The notes: generated by a model from the sequence alone, not told the origin. 64,000 bases of DNA from Trachythela sp. YZ-2020 (GCA_016169945.1 JADLSH010000190.1:4650001-4714000); one strand, 5' to 3'. Positions 36,601 through 52,500 are shown, counted from the first letter of the stretch. Made by a program: numbers and translations.

Positions 36601-39059
36601 AAACGCTTTAGGTCGTATTACTTTCTTCTTGCCGTCTTCGTCTTTAAACGTTATCTCATCATCTGAACTGTCTTCTTTTAGAAAATTTAAATTAAATTTA
36701 TTAGACGTTTTTTAAGGAAACAATTACAGTATTGTTACAATTAACGTTTAAATTTTTAACTTAACATGTAAAGCAAACATTTCTAAAATATTATTTATGA
36801 TTTATTTTTTATGAAAAAACACCCAACGAAAATCGACAGACAAACAAACAAACAAACAAACAAACAAACAAGCAAACAAGCAAACAAACAAACAAACAAG
36901 CAAACAAATAAACAAACAAATAAACAAACAAACAAACAAGCAAGCAAGCAAATAAACAAACAAGCAAACAAACAAACAAACAAACAAACAAACAAACAAA
37001 CAAGCAAGAAAATAATCAAACAATGTAAGTATATAAGCGACCAAATAGATACATGCACCTGGGATCATAATTGAGAAATTGGAAACGAAATGTTATGGAA
37101 ATATATAAAACCTAACAATAGCTAGATTTGGCTATTGTACTCAAGTCACAAACCTATTGTCCCAGGACTGAGACAACTAAATGATAACTAATTCAAATAT
37201 TTACCTTCACTTTCATAATCATCACCTAAAAGAAAAAAGCGAAAAGCCAGATTTAATAGTGACAGAGGTTGTTTTGACATGGAAATCACACATCATACCT
37301 CACACAACATGCAACATTAAAATAATATGTAATATACACTCGTGTATAATAATTTCAATCCTGTATCTATACCTATTTCATCACTTTCTTTCAAAATGGC
37401 TTCGTCTTCTGCAATACGCTCAACAAAATTCGAAGGAACAAGACCACGTTCGCCGTTCATCAGTTCAGCAACATAGAAGCCATCCTTTTTAAAAACAAAT
37501 GTATATCACATATATATTCATTCAGTAATTCATTATGTACTAGAATTCACCTTATTGTTGTTCACAAACAAACTAACTAACACATATGCAAACACACACG
37601 AACAAGCAAGCAAGGGATTATTTTAAAGAAATTTTATCACTGCACGTAGAGGCAGGCATGTTAACTAAGTGCTCATATATATACCTCATCTATATCACCA
37701 TAAATGTAGAGATAATCTCCAGCTTGGAAAGCCAGCTCCATCTCCGGATTCTCGTTGGGAGAATATAGCATTGGATCATAATTGTACTTTGCAATGAATA
37801 TAGAGAGTTTTTCTTCCAGATCGGGAAGATCTTGAAGCGGACTGCCGATGTAAATGCCTGGTTCTACAGAATGTATATTAAAGTTTTAAGTTTAGAAGTA
37901 ATAGATTTGACGACGGCTACGAGAACGACTACGAGATTTTTCCGTCAAATATCTGCTAATACAAACTCAAAGTTGTACTCGCTTTGGCTCAACTGTTGTT
38001 ATAAAGATGTGCTGTGCCAAAGAGAGGATGATAACAAGTTTGTATTAGCAGATATTTAACGGAAAAATCTCGTAGTCGTAGTCGTTCTCGTAGCCGTCGT
38101 CAAATCTAAAGTTCCCTATTAACTAAATTAAATGCGAACCTAGAAATGTTCATATCAGCCTCTGCAGGGAATGACCAAAACAAAAAAGGAGCTATATAGT
38201 CATAGGATACTTTATAGGACACCATAAATATTGAACTTTGGTATGCCCATCTTGTTGTTCGCGCTGGGATTGTACATTTAACAATTGCATGTGACAACCT
38301 TAATTGAAATATCAGTAATTATTCATTTATTAATACCGTCTCTCGGATCTTCAAAGTCTAATTCTTGCTGATCATCATCTTGTAATGTTTTATCTGCACA
38401 CAGTTCCTCCTCTATATCACTGGCCTGACTCACATCAGCACTGTAACTTGTGTCCACTTCACTCACTGCGTCCTCGCCACTCGCCTCTGAATCTTCACTT
38501 AACTCCGAAGCTACATGAAAAATGAGCGCCAAAAATAAATGAAAATAAGTATTTCTAGAATTAAGTCTTGCATGGTCAAACGGGAATAAAAGTTAATGAG
38601 AATTGGCAAGCTAGGTTTGCATGAGAGTTTCACCAACTTTCATGCCCCAGTCAAGCTAGCCTGTGCACAGACTGTATTATAATACGGTAAATATATTGTA
38701 TTACCGTATAATAATACAGTTTGTCGACAGGCTACAATCAAGCGAGAGTTGACTGGATATTATCACGTCACCGGTCAAAGAGGGAAAACTCTAATCCACT
38801 TTCATCCAAATTTAAACCAGCTCAAAGGCCTGCTCTGGGACGGTAACTAGCCTTAACTCGCCGCGAGATAATGTGAGTTAAGGCGATTTAAGGCGATTTA
38901 AGGAAAAATTGCGACTTTAAGCAATGCGAGTTAAGGCGATTTAAGGCGACTTAATGCGATATTGCGAGTTAAGGCGAGTTAAGGCGATTTAAGGAAAATT
39001 GGGACTTTTAACCGATGCGATTTAAGGCGATTTAAGGCGAGTTGAGTTCCCAGAGCAGG

Positions 39060-39123
<64 letters not shown>

Positions 39124-42100
39124 ACATCCACCCGGTCGCCATGGCCGGCTGAGAGCGTGGAACTTACTGGATCTCGCTCGAAATTTCCATCCACAAACAC
39201 CGCCAACATTAAGTTCTACCGAGCGAGATGCCCAAAAATTTAGAATATTATCCTAATACCAAACATTGGCATCATAAACTTTTGGTTAGCTCTTGACAAC
39301 TCTGTACGTAACTCACTTGACAGAGCACTGCACCGGAATCGCAGGGCGGCAGGTTCGATTCCTGCCAGAGGGCCTATATAGTTGTTTCTATCGCAACTGC
39401 TCCTGGTTAGGTCTAGCCTGCGTGGCAGACAAAAGGTTAGGTCTTAAAAATATGTGTATAAATTTCGCTCGAAATTTCATCTATACAAACATCATCAACG
39501 TTCAGTTCTATCGAGCAAGATGCCAAAAATTTAGAAAGACATAATATATACAACACACACCATAGCTAGCGGCATTTTTAATCTTCTTCATTTTGAAGAT
39601 ACCTACAGACAGATGACTCTTGCTTCAGACTTTCCATGTCACTACAATCGAGATCGTCAGAATCTGAAGCAGCTAACTCCTGAATACGTGTTCCCGCTCT
39701 TTCCAAATCAAAACTTGTCGAAGAACTTGTTCCGTTGTATGGGACAGTCAGGAGATCCTGACCAAAATCTTCACCATTAAGACTCTTTTCTTCTTCATCT
39801 AAGTATGGGTGATAGATGCGGTTAGCGCGCTGCCCCTTACCTCTGAGTTCAGCCTGCTATATAACAAGTCGAGGGCTCGGATTTACTCAGGTTGGATAAC
39901 GTCAGCGTGCTTGGTAAACACATATAAGTTGAAATTGGCTGGTTCTCTGCTGTGCTTAGAGGGTTTTTCTTCAGGTCAAATGGGTTGCAAAATCTCAACT
40001 AAACACTAAACTAAACACTAAACTAAACACTAAACTAAACACTAAACTAAACACTAAACTAAACACTAAACTAAACACTAAACTAAACTAAACTAAACTA
40101 TAAACTAAACTATAAACTAAACTATAAACTAAACTATAAACTAAACTATAAACTAAACTATAAACTAAACTAAACTGAACTAAACTATAAACTAAACTAT
40201 AAACTAAACTAAACTAAACTAAACTAAACTAAACTAAATTCAACTAAACTAAACTAAACTAAACTAAACTATAAACTAAACTATAAACTAAACTATAAAC
40301 TAAACTATATAAACTAAACTAAACTAAACTAAACTATAAACTAAACTAAACTAAACTAAACTAAACTAAATTCAACTAAACTATAAACTAAACTAAACTA
40401 AACTAAACTATAAACTAAACTAAACTAAACTAAATTCAACTAAACTATAAACTAAACTAAACTAAACTAAACTAAACTAATGTTGAACACGTGGTGCCAG
40501 TGTACCTAGCGTCGAAGAACTTCGACGTTTCGATCTTCAACAGTATCTTTCCAGACGAAAGGCCTTCGCTCGAAACGTCGAAGTTCTTGTTGAAATTTTC
40601 AGTTAGATTGATCCTAAAGACCCGAGGCTTAAGTACTTGATACTTTAAATCTCTTAGAAGTGTCAACATTTTTGAAGATGACCATCATCGTGCTGCCCCG
40701 TAGCGCTTTCTGAAACCCACTATTTATTACAAGGACTCCTTCAGAAGAATATGTTACCTCGTAGGCCGTCTCGTTGTAACTCCTGCATTCCATTGTGTAT
40801 TATGGGCGACATGACTGGAGATGATGGCCGCGATGTTTGAGTACACTTGCTGTCTTTAGGTGTCGAGGTTAAAACAGAGCTTGTAGAATCATGAGAATCA
40901 GTCAGATTTCTTTCTTGCATACTCTGAGCTTGCTGTTCTTGCAGTCTGCGCACCGTATCTTCCAATCCATTCACTTCCTCGGAGTATTTTCTCTGAGCAA
41001 TTTCTTGAGCCTAAAATGCACACTCATAGTAAGGCACCAGGCATTATTTATGGCCGGTCAAGCTGGAGCAATGGAGGGGGGGGGGGGGGGTTAGCCTGCA
41101 ACGTAGACTTTCTGTGTTAAGCTAAGTGCAACTGCCACAAACAAGGAGTTTAAGCTTCACGTTTGAGGGTAACGGCAAACGGTAGAGTTGAAATTTCTTG
41201 GCAGAATTTTCGTTTAACCTCTTCGCTTCACCTCTTTCTTTCTCGTGTCAAAATAATCATTATACATTACAGTTTTAATATAACGAACCGATTTACCCTT
41301 TATTATCTTATAGCGTAAAATGTTTCCTTGCCTGGCGTTTGTTGACTTGGGAACGCGAAGCTTTAACTCTAATAGTGTGATCTGCATCAAACGAGACTAT
41401 AGTTCTTTTAATTAAAGGGTTTTTTAGATGGAAATTTTGAGCGAAAATTACATACAAACTCACATATTTTTAGACCTATAACCAGGAGCGGTTACGAAAA
41501 CTGCAACTATCGGCTCTCTGGCAGGAATTGAACCTGCAGCCCTGCGATTCTGGTGCAGCGCTGGGCCAACCGAGCTACAGAGCCCAATCGAAAGTTCCAT
41601 CTACAAAAACACTCCAACATTCAGTTCTATGGAGCGAGATGGCCATAATTTACAACATAGTATTTTAGTGCAATTCCATGTGGAAAATCCACATTTCTTG
41701 CTATATATACAGTACCTCATGAAGAGATGAGATTTCGTGATCTCGTTCCTCAAGCTTCAACGAAACATTTTCTCTTTCCTTCTCCAAATGAATATGTTCT
41801 TTCTCCAACCGCTCAACGTCCTAAAAAAGTCGGAAAAAATACAATATTACCTGACGCGCATAAAAAGTGCTTAAGATAAGAAAGTATGATTTTTCATTTA
41901 TATGTATAGATTTACACCAAGTCTTTCTTTCATTGTCTTTATGTATCGATCTACTACAGTGTAAATAACATGAATTGTACTATAGTGGATCAATACAGAA
42001 GACAATGAAAGAGAAACTTGGAGCAAGTCTAGCCGCTTCGGTTGAATTTTGAACCAAGATTTTCTGAAGTTAACAAGTCTCTCTTTCTCGCTCCTCCAAC

Positions 42101-42578
42101 CTTAGCTACGTCATGTTATTTACACCACAGTGGATCGATACTCAAAGACAATAGGGCCAGTTTGATATGGAGTAAATAAAGTCGCGACTTACAAGACGTC
42201 TTATATAAGACGTTAACGCGACTCGTATAAATGGTCAAATTCTGGTAAGTCACGACTTAAATAAGAACAGGGGTTCAGGCTGTTCCACAATAAGTCGCGA
42301 CTTATTAGAATTTGACCATTTATACGAGTGTGTTCGCGTCTTATATAAGACGCGTCTTATGTAAGTCGCGACTTATTTTCTCCCGTATAAATAGCCCTAA
42401 CGAGAAAGACTTGGAGCAAGTCTTATTTACACGTAGATCTTCTTTACAGAAGAACCTGCAGTTCTGGGCTAAGATTTCATTTATTCTTTTCCTCCTAATC
42501 TATTACCCCTGCCAGGAGGTTCTTCTTTCACCTGGGTTTATTTGTGAGTGCGTGTGCGTGCGTGCATCCGTACGTGCG

Positions 42579-42617
<39 letters not shown>

Positions 42618-42920
42618 TTGTTTGTTTGTTTGTTTGTTTGTTTGTTTGTTTGTTTGTTTGTTTGTTTGTTTGTTTGTTTGTTTGTTTGTTTGTTTGTTTG
42701 TTTGTTTGTTTGTTTGTTTGTTTGTTTGTTTTTGTTTGTAAAGAACTTGAATGCGTAATTATTGCATGCACGTATAATATGAATACTTTACTTAATTTGC
42801 TGGCGGAAGTATGCAGTCTATAAGTGCCCTAGTTTAACATGCAGTACGCCTTTAGGTGAATAAAGGGTTTAGGTGGCTTCAGTAAGCTACAGATGCCATG
42901 CGTGCACCCGGCCAAGCGCG

Positions 42921-42959
<39 letters not shown>

Positions 42960-45900
42960 TTGTTTGTTTGTGTGTTTGTTTGTTGTTTGTTTTGTTTGGT
43001 TTTGTTTTGTTTGTTTTGTTTGTTGTTGTTTGTTTTGTTTGTTGTTTGTTTTGTTTGTTTGTTTTGTTTGTGTATATATATTTTTGTTTGTTGTTTGTTT
43101 TGTTTGTAAGAGACTTGAATGCGTAATTATTGCATGCGTATAATATGAATACTTTACTTAATTTGCTGGCGGAAGTATGCAGTCTATAAGTGCCCTAGTT
43201 TAACATGCAGTACGCCTTTAGGTGAATAAAGGGTTTGCAGAGCTTCAGGAAGCTGTCAGTATGCGGGTACCACCTGTGAGGAAGTCTTATAGGCATTGCA
43301 TGAGGAAGGTTGAAAGTGAAACATTGAAAAAAAAACATTGCAAAGCTGGGAAGAAAGGATATGGAGAAACTGAATGTTACCATCATTGGCTTTTCAGTAA
43401 AAGTATATTTAAGAAAAAGTATACTTTGATTAGACTATATTTCTATTAGCTATGATTAAACTGCTTCATGGTGCCTCAAGGGATTTAACACTACGGTATT
43501 ATATAACACTATACATTAGATTACGGTATAATTAGCTACCAATATTACAGCAATCACCTTTTTGTATTAAGGAAAATAAGGGACCGGTCATAAAGTATGT
43601 GTACTGGGGGGGTGGAGGGTAAGTTGGGGGGGGGGTACGAAACAAATTATCTAACCTTTGGAGGGGTATGAGACGAATTACGACATTTGTGGGGGGTACG
43701 AAACAAAAAATGAGTTTAATACTATGTCTATGATTAAAACTACAATGTAGCACTGTAGCATTTACCGGAAAGTGTCTCGATCGGAACCTATTAGTTTGAC
43801 ATCTCTGCAACCTGAACGGCCTTTGATTACGTATTTTTACCGTCGGGTAGCTCCCCTACTCGTTTAGAATGATTTAAATATTAAAAAAGATATGAAATAC
43901 GTCACGACGTTCTGTTGATATAGCCATAAATAATGCGCGATTATTAGGTACGGAAAAGATAGTCAGGCAAGTCCTATTAATGGAATACTGGCAAGCATAC
44001 AAAAGTACGGATTGGATACATGTGGTGTAAAAGAGCACTATTAAATTTATGGATTAACAATAACAATTTGTAACAGATTATGTTCTTGGCATTTATATTT
44101 GTTTCATGTTTTTTTGGGGGTAGGGTGATTGGTTGGGGGGGGGGGGGTACGAAACATTTCATCACCTTTGAGGGGGGTATTAAATATTTTCCGTCGCTTT
44201 TCGGGGGGGTGCCAAATTTTATGGTAGCATTTTGGAATACCCTCCACCCCCCCAGTACGCATACTTTATGACCGATCCCTAAGGATCTGTTTTAAACTAC
44301 CGAAGCTTCAAACGTAAACTATTACCTTTTTAACTCCGGCGAAATTTTCAATTTCTTTTCGTAATTTTGCATTCTCTTCTTTCATCGTGAAATTCTCGTT
44401 CGTCAATGCCTGCACATTTTCTTTCAAGTGAGAGCATTCTTGCTCAACCTAAATTTCAAGATATACTGCAAGTTGCACGCTTTTCCAGACGGTTTATAGA
44501 CATAGGAATAATAATGTATATATACACATATATATACATACATACATATATATGCAATTTTGTTGTGGTTGTAGTGCGAATTATTTCAATGAAGTTAGAA
44601 ATGTTTCTTGAATATAGTTTATTCTAACATTTGGCCTTCTAACTTCAACTTCACTTCATTTAAACGAATACTTACGTGTCTACGTGACATGCTAATGGTT
44701 ATCAAATTATTTAAAACGCCATTTTTAGCTAATTCTCGACACTTCCAAAAATGTTTACTCAAGTTTAAACGCAGCTATCTCGGTCAATATTACATTAAAA
44801 TGCGCATGGCACATAATAAAATCTAAGTTAAACATGGCTGAATGCAAAGAAACTTGTTTTAGTGTAATAGCGCTTTTAGTTTTTTAATTATACTAAATCA
44901 AATAGTCGTTACCCGCCACCCGGTATATGCATAAAGTGATGGCATCGTACCTTATTTAGCTGATCTACTTTAGATAACAACTCGTTGTTTTTCTTCTGTA
45001 ATGCATTGTTCTTCGAAGTATATGCTTGCTTTTCTAAGTCCTACAAATCAACGCCTCAATTTAGTTTGATAATTACCGCTATTAAAATTTTGGACACTAA
45101 TTCATATGGCAAAGAATAGGTTATGAGCAGACTACATGGGATAAGGCTCACTTCAAAGAGAACTGGAACAAATTCGACGCATGAAAATGTAAAAATCCAG
45201 AGATCCCAAAAGTGGGCCCACAAAATTGAGCAGTTCTCAAGTTTAAGTTGGTTTGGAATCGAAAAAATACTTTTAAAGCAGCCTTACTCGTATTTAAAAT
45301 TCGCCTGACACTATTTTTCAATTTCGCGCGCCCTGTTAAATGTGATATTCTCGCGCAGTTTAAATTCCGCGCGCCTTCAAACGGTACACTAGAAAAACAC
45401 ACTTAAATGCATGATGGTGTTTCCATTTAAAAATAACATTTAGATACTTAAAGGGATATGGCAATAAAAATTTAGTTTGTCTGATTTGAAAGAACTGTTA
45501 AAATTAAATATAAATCTCCCTTACCGATTTTTCGTATCTTTCTTAGTTCTTGAGATATTTTGACAGAAATAATCAGAAATCAGCGAGCTGTCCGCCATCT
45601 TGGATTTTTGTGGATATGCATGTTACGTCACAAGCAGGGTCACGCAAGTATTTTATCCAGAAAGCCAAAGGTCATTATCAGCCCAAAATTATACTTCGGT
45701 CACTATTTCAAATAACAAATTGACTGACAACTTTTTAAACATCTACTAATTGTTATTTGGTCACCTAGGAGTAGTTGTATATGGCTAACCCTGCTTGTGA
45801 CGTCACTAAAACCACCGTTAATGAGATCAAAAAATATCCAAGATGGCGAACAGCTCATTGTTTTAAGTCAAAATATTTCAAGAACTAAGCAAAATACGGT

Positions 45901-46494
45901 AAAGGAGACTTATATATAATTTAAAAAGTTTTTCAAGTTGAAATGTGATATTATTTAATAGAATAATTTCCAATTTGCTTGTCTAACTATCGGTGGCCGA
46001 ATGTTTATCGGTGGCCGAATGTTTACACACGGATTACTGTTCGCGCATGTTATACACCGACAGCTAGCAAATCTTTTCAGTTTTAATTTTGCGCACCTAC
46101 GGTCTGCGCAAATTCTATGATACTGCGCGAATACAAATGCAAGTAAGATATTCAAAGTTGACATGTTAACGAGGTGTGAAGTCGAAGGTAAGCAATATAC
46201 AATCATACGCCTGTACTGATTAGATTGATACATTTTCTTTGTTCGCGTTAGCACGTTTTCATGTTGCCATTCACAACAATATTAATGGTAAAGCATGCTT
46301 GTTGAAATAGATCAAATGCTAAGAATACACTGTACAGAGTAATCTAAATTCGGAGTTTACCGTCTTATAAGTTTCTCATATCACAGTGTGCCTAGTAGCG
46401 TATAGAACGGTTTCAGCTAAATCAATAAGCCCCTTCCATATTAAATCTCTCTCCAATAACCCCGCTCCTCAAACGTGCATGAATTTATAGCCTT

Positions 46495-46538
<44 letters not shown>

Positions 46539-49500
46539 GTTACTAGAGCATGTATTGTAACTGATGACTGCTAATAAAAAATCTCACCAATTTATACAAT
46601 CGCTTGTCTTTTTCAGAACACGCATTTTCCAGTCTCGCATTGCGTTCTTGGATTTCTTCCATTTCAGATAACTATAAATTACAAACACACCATGAGACAA
46701 CTATATTATAACCATGATTTAAGTATTGTTTTTAGAGGTATTGTATATAGAATCTGAAAATAGAACGACTGCAGGGAAGAGTATAAATTCATATCAAAAG
46801 TGCTCAAACGCATTAATAATTAATCATGAGCAAAACACAAACTTAAGGAAGCAAGCACCATGACATGTGAATGTAAACATTCGCTATTTCTCTTTAATTA
46901 CTGGTCCGTTTGAGAAGCTGTGTCATATACACTCGAAGTCGTTTATTGTTGTGATTTCAAAACACCTCAAAGTTTTTCAACACACTTTTCCCGTGTTTCA
47001 AATCAATACAAATAAATCCTTCTCGTATATGATACACTTTGTCAACGCAAAAATGATGTTTAAGTTAACAATCCACGAAAATCTTGTGTACTTAAATAGG
47101 AATATAAATTTGTGCTACCCCAATATAATTGATAGCTCAACTGCTCAATGGGCACTTAGGCACTTAACCTAACAATAGTACATCCAGTCAGGATCCTGAG
47201 CAATCGAAATGTTCTATAATTGTCTTTTCATTGTTTTGACGTGCATGCCATCCAGTCACTCAGACCCAGTGATCTCCATATATATATATGCGCGGTTTGC
47301 TCAGTGGGTTTGCACAAGGCGGCAAGTAGTGTGCCAAAATAGACACCTTGCACTAAGAGATCACGTGATCGAAATTCTCTGAAAACAGGAGATATGGAAT
47401 TTATAACTTGTAAAATGGATACAGGGTGATATTTTAAGTAACATTTCAGACTTTTGATGTTCAATGATTCCAATGTCTTGGAGAAAACGGCGACATTGTA
47501 TCGGGTCACGTGACTAAACTAAAATTTGTCAATAAACGTGAAAAACTTCTTCGGAGTAAATTTTATCATCCTAACTCCAAGAAACATGTAAGAAGACGTT
47601 TCAATATTGCGTCTGCCAAGTTTTAGCAGAAACGAATCTTGGCTTCACTTTTCCTATTGGCCGAACATTAGAAGTTCTTACTCCAGATACATATGGGCTC
47701 GCCTCAGATGGAGAGCGAAAACGGATTCATTAGAGCAGATTCCATCACGAATCCGAAACATTTTAGTACCAGATTCATGTTGCCGTTTACACACGCAGCG
47801 ACGATTCCGATAGAAAATTACCTCAGTTTTGAGATGCATCCGGAAACTTCGAAGAGGGAAAAACATAGAAACTTTGTATCTGGAAACTTTTAAACCCGAC
47901 GTGTAAACGGTTACCTCTAACTTTTTTTGCGTGTTTGTAAATTTGTTACCAAAGAATATTCATTTTACACTAATCCGACAACTGAATTTATTGGAGCTTT
48001 GCGTTTGTTGTTCACTCGGTGTAAAACGCTCGTTGTTGTAGTGTAAACGGTTCACGTATCCGAACACTCGAATCCGGCAACTTTAGCAAATCCGAAATCT
48101 TTTCTTACACTGTAAACGAGGTCTGGCAGGAGTTATGTGACATTATGTTAAGGGGTATATCCGAGTGTTAGCTTGGTTCGCCGAATATTTACTGATTCAA
48201 AATTGGCTTCAGTCAACCGTAATGTTGAAAATACAGTGTTAGATGTATATACTATGAGAGTCAATAACTTACAATTGACTGATGTTTAGATTCAAGATCT
48301 TGCAGTTTAGAAACATGTTCTTTTAAGATATCGTTATCATTTGTCAATCTTGTGTTCTGGGAGGTAATATCTTTTATTTCGTCTAATAAACTCTAGAATG
48401 CAAAAAAAATAATGTTTCTTTAGACAACAATACATATTTTGAAGTACAGCCAGATTAATTCTCCCTAATACGGGCAGTGACGGGATAGAGAAAAGCGTCC
48501 GTGTTAGAGAAGTGTCGGTATTAAAGGTGTCGTATTAGAGATATGCCCGTGTTAGAGATGTGTCAGTATTAGAGATGTGTCCGTATTAGAGAAGTATCCG
48601 TATTAGAGAAGTGCCCGTATTAGAGAGGTGCCCGTACTAGAGAGATGTCTGTATTAGAGAGGTGTCTGTGTTAAAGAGGTGTCTATATATTAGAGAAGTG
48701 TCCGTGTTGGGGAGGAGTCCATGCATATTAGAGAGGTGTCCCGTATTAAAGGTGTCCGTGTTAGAGATGTGTCGGTATTAGAGATGTGTCGGTATTAGAG
48801 AACTGTCTGTATTAAAGAGGTGTCCGTACTAGAGAGGTGTCTGTATTAGAGAGGTGTCTATATATTAGAGAAATGTCCGTGTTGGGGAGGTGTCCATGCA
48901 TATTAGAAAAGTAAGATAAAACATAACAAGTGCAGGTGCACTCAGGGATGGATTTACTGGGGAATGGGGTGAAGGAGGGTGCACACCCATCCTAGGCCAA
49001 AGGGGGGTGCAGGAGGGGTGCTAATTCCCATATCAAATCCAAATTTTGGATTTGACAGGATTTGACCCTGCAGAGGGTCCTCAGTGGTGATTCACCCTTC
49101 ACCCTCGGTGGTTGATTCAGCCGACCACACCGTGTTTCATCGCTAAAGCCCGCTTAGCACCCCCCTCCCAACCCTATCAAATCAAGCTGGATCCACTCCT
49201 GGGTGCACACTTCTATTTTCAACTAACATACCTATAACTGCATGGTTCTATAATTTATGAAACTATATAATTTTCGAACCATGCATAACTAAATACTTCA
49301 CTCACCTCTATTTTTAAAGAAACTTGTTTCTCAAGTAAGAGATGTTCTTTAGAAGTTTGTTGAACTATTTTCTCCAGTTCGTCAGCACTGCCATTCTAGT
49401 AAAAAACAAAGAGTAAACAAAGAGTAACATAAACTTACACGTGACACGACATTAGACAGATTAGCTTTCAATTTGACGTTTTGGTAGAATAAGGCTGGAT

Positions 49501-52500
49501 ATATCATGGATAAATAGCGACATTGCATGGCCGCTGCTCTGCAGTGCTAATATATAAAAATAATAGTATATAGCTTAAAGTGGTAATATTGCCCCCCAAA
49601 TCCCCATTCTTGGGAGGGAGATGCAACGCTAGAGGTGTTAACATATATTTTTCATATGACAACGGGTTATCATAGATTTTGAATGAACTAAATTGGAATA
49701 CCTTGAGTAAAAAAGAGATGAACAAAAGACATTATAGACCAATTATGTAAATGCTGGTTTTATTTAGAGCAGCATCGCTGACAGGTTCAGATTATCAACA
49801 AATGAAACATATACAATACTTTAATTATATTTATAATTTCCAGCACAAATACAAAGTATGTAATACTAAGGAAAACCTCAAGCAGGAAACCATTCCCTTA
49901 ATACAAGGCTATCTTAATATTAGGCAAAAAAATAGTCTGTTTCTGGTCAGTGGGTTTGTGCAGAATTCACGCGGCTTTATTTACACGCGGCTTTATTCCT
50001 CGAAGTTGTTTTTATGATAGGTCTCGAAAGAAATTCGGAGGCGCTTTTTTTTGAGAAATAGGCGAGTATTTTTCTATTTTTTATATAGTGATTTTTTATG
50101 CTTTTACTACTAAACTGTCACCAAATTTGCAGGTTTAATAGAGTTTAAGAGTACTTCATTTTGCAAGGATATTGATGGACCGTATTTGCCCAAAAAAAAC
50201 CGTTGACGCGCGTAGTTAAAAATGACGCGCGCGCTGACCAGTAACAAAATATTTTTTGCCCTTACTCAGCAATAAACGAGTCTTAATGTTACGGGTAGCT
50301 TTTTTCATAACTATACTTGAATTTACATTAGCGAATTCTACTTAAACAGTTAAAGAGTATTTTTAATTAAAATTATATATTAAGTAGTTTGTCCATCGCT
50401 TTATCACGCGCTTAATACAGTTCTAATATAGCTGAAATACAGTTCTACAGATTACAAGCTTAACGATACATCGGTATACGAACTTTGTTTAACACTATAA
50501 GCATTAAAAATACATTATGGGTAAAAATGTTCCTGAAAGCTTCATACAACACTTTCGTTTATGCCAGTGTCTTGCCTAATGGAATCGAAAGCTTCGTGTC
50601 GTACAATTAATTGAGTTTGACACAATTCGGTATTGTCAGCCGTAAGTTTATCCACTAATGGCTTCACACGATGCTTTAGCTGTTCTTTCCATGCATCTTT
50701 CAGCTCTTCTCCTTTTCTCGCAGCAACAATATTCATAATGTATGGAAAAGCACTAACGCTGAACGTTGTAAGCATTTGAACTGTTGGGGTAACATCGCTT
50801 GCTTGAAGAATTCGAACTAACGTAAGCGTAAGATAGGAGAAAACAGAAATCCCGAAAACATTCATCACAAAGCGAAACAAATTCACATGGTATGGTAAAA
50901 GTCGTTCTCTTATATTATCATAGAGTACTTTTGATACCACGCACACAATTTCACTATGTCCATCGACATCGACCACACTATTGTCTTCACGAGTCTCAGC
51001 CATGTTCAACAATCTGAAGTTTTCTTGATTAACCTCGTTATCACCACTCTCACTGCTATCGTCGTCTTCGTCGATCTCATTAGGGTTGTTGTTGTCATTG
51101 GGATTGTTGTCGTCGTCGTCGGTGTCGTCGCCGTCGTTGTCGTCGCCGGTGTTGTTGTCATTGTTGTCGTTGTCATTCCTGTTGTTGCCATTGTCGTTGT
51201 TGTCATTGTTGTTGTCATTGCTGTAGTTGCCGTTATTGTCATTGTTGTCGTTGCTGTCATTGTCGTTGTTGTCATTGTTGTCGTTGTCACTGTTGTTGTT
51301 GTCATTGTTGTCGTTGTCACTGTTGGTGTTATTGTTGCTGTCGTTGTCATCGTTGTTGTTGTCGCTGTTATAATTGTCGTTGTCGTTGTTACCATTGTCG
51401 TTGTTGTCGTTATCGTTGCTGTTGTTGTTCATGTTGTTCAAGTTGTTGCTGTTGCTATTGTTGTTGTTATTGTTGTTCATGTTGTTGTTGTTTATGTTGT
51501 CGAAGATTAACCTCATTAAGATGACATATTGTTGTTCAACAGATGTCCAAAATATCCAGGAGTAAAATGTAAGAATTGATATGTAAACAATGTATGGAAA
51601 AAAGTACACAACATTGAGAATTAAGCCAGAGAGCAACGAAATTACAATACCAGGTATGAAGAACAAAGAAACTAGAAGTAAATACAAGCCAATAAGTAGA
51701 GAGAACATGTCGAGAAAAGCTATTGCGTACCAGAAAGAGTTTTGATTACTTAATGCAGTCAACAGTTCCTTTATCACAGAAAAAGAACACTCCCCCATGA
51801 ATATCAATAAAAAGACAAGTTGCAATATAAAAACAAATAAAATGAAACCCAAACAAAAAACGCCAGTTTTACTATACAACAGGACTTTATGCTGTAGAGA
51901 AGATCGTAATGTACGACGGGCGATAATGTCGTGACAAAATCTAACCAATGATTTTTTCCAGCGTTTGATGTTAAAGGGCAAGGTAATTAAACTGATACCT
52001 CCCGATACATTTAATTTAGCCGACAAATAGACATCATGTACGTCATAACCAAGATAAAAAAATACTTTTAGAACATAACGAGTAAAAGGAAATTCACTTG
52101 GGCCTGGGATAAGACACTCTACAAACTTGTACAGTTCGATAAAAGGAAAGACTATTGCCCAGAGCGAAAACAACACAACAAAGTAAGTGGAATCAAACAA
52201 CTTACTTAGCCAAAAAATCAAGAAAAGCACGACTAAATACAGACACCTCCTTACAAAAGATTTGAATTTTCCATAACCATCCCAAAATAACATAGACAGG
52301 ATAGATGATATTGACATTGGACTTTCTGTTAGGTTGTAATAACGATTGGTACTATTTGTGTGTTGCCATTGTAAAAATACACACAAATAGATAAGTACAA
52401 ACAACCCACCAAAAGTAAGAAAGCATATATACACTGATTGCATCGATTCAAGCACGTTCACAAATTCAGATTCAGTTAAGCGCACATAGCATTGATATGT

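Noticed and set aside
36795..37074. Cys/Leu/Val-rich and Lys/Gln-rich frames
   Set aside because: Translations of an (AAAC)n microsatellite. The same applies to 42312-43143.
39601..39606. Donor of RIM-BP exon 11 at gtatct (4 nt downstream of the chosen one)
   Set aside because: It would leave two bases and put a stop in exon 12. The gtaggt donor keeps frame.
50956..51565. Val-rich plus-strand and Thr-rich minus-strand frames
   Set aside because: Shadows of the Asn/Asp triplet repeat inside the nested gene.
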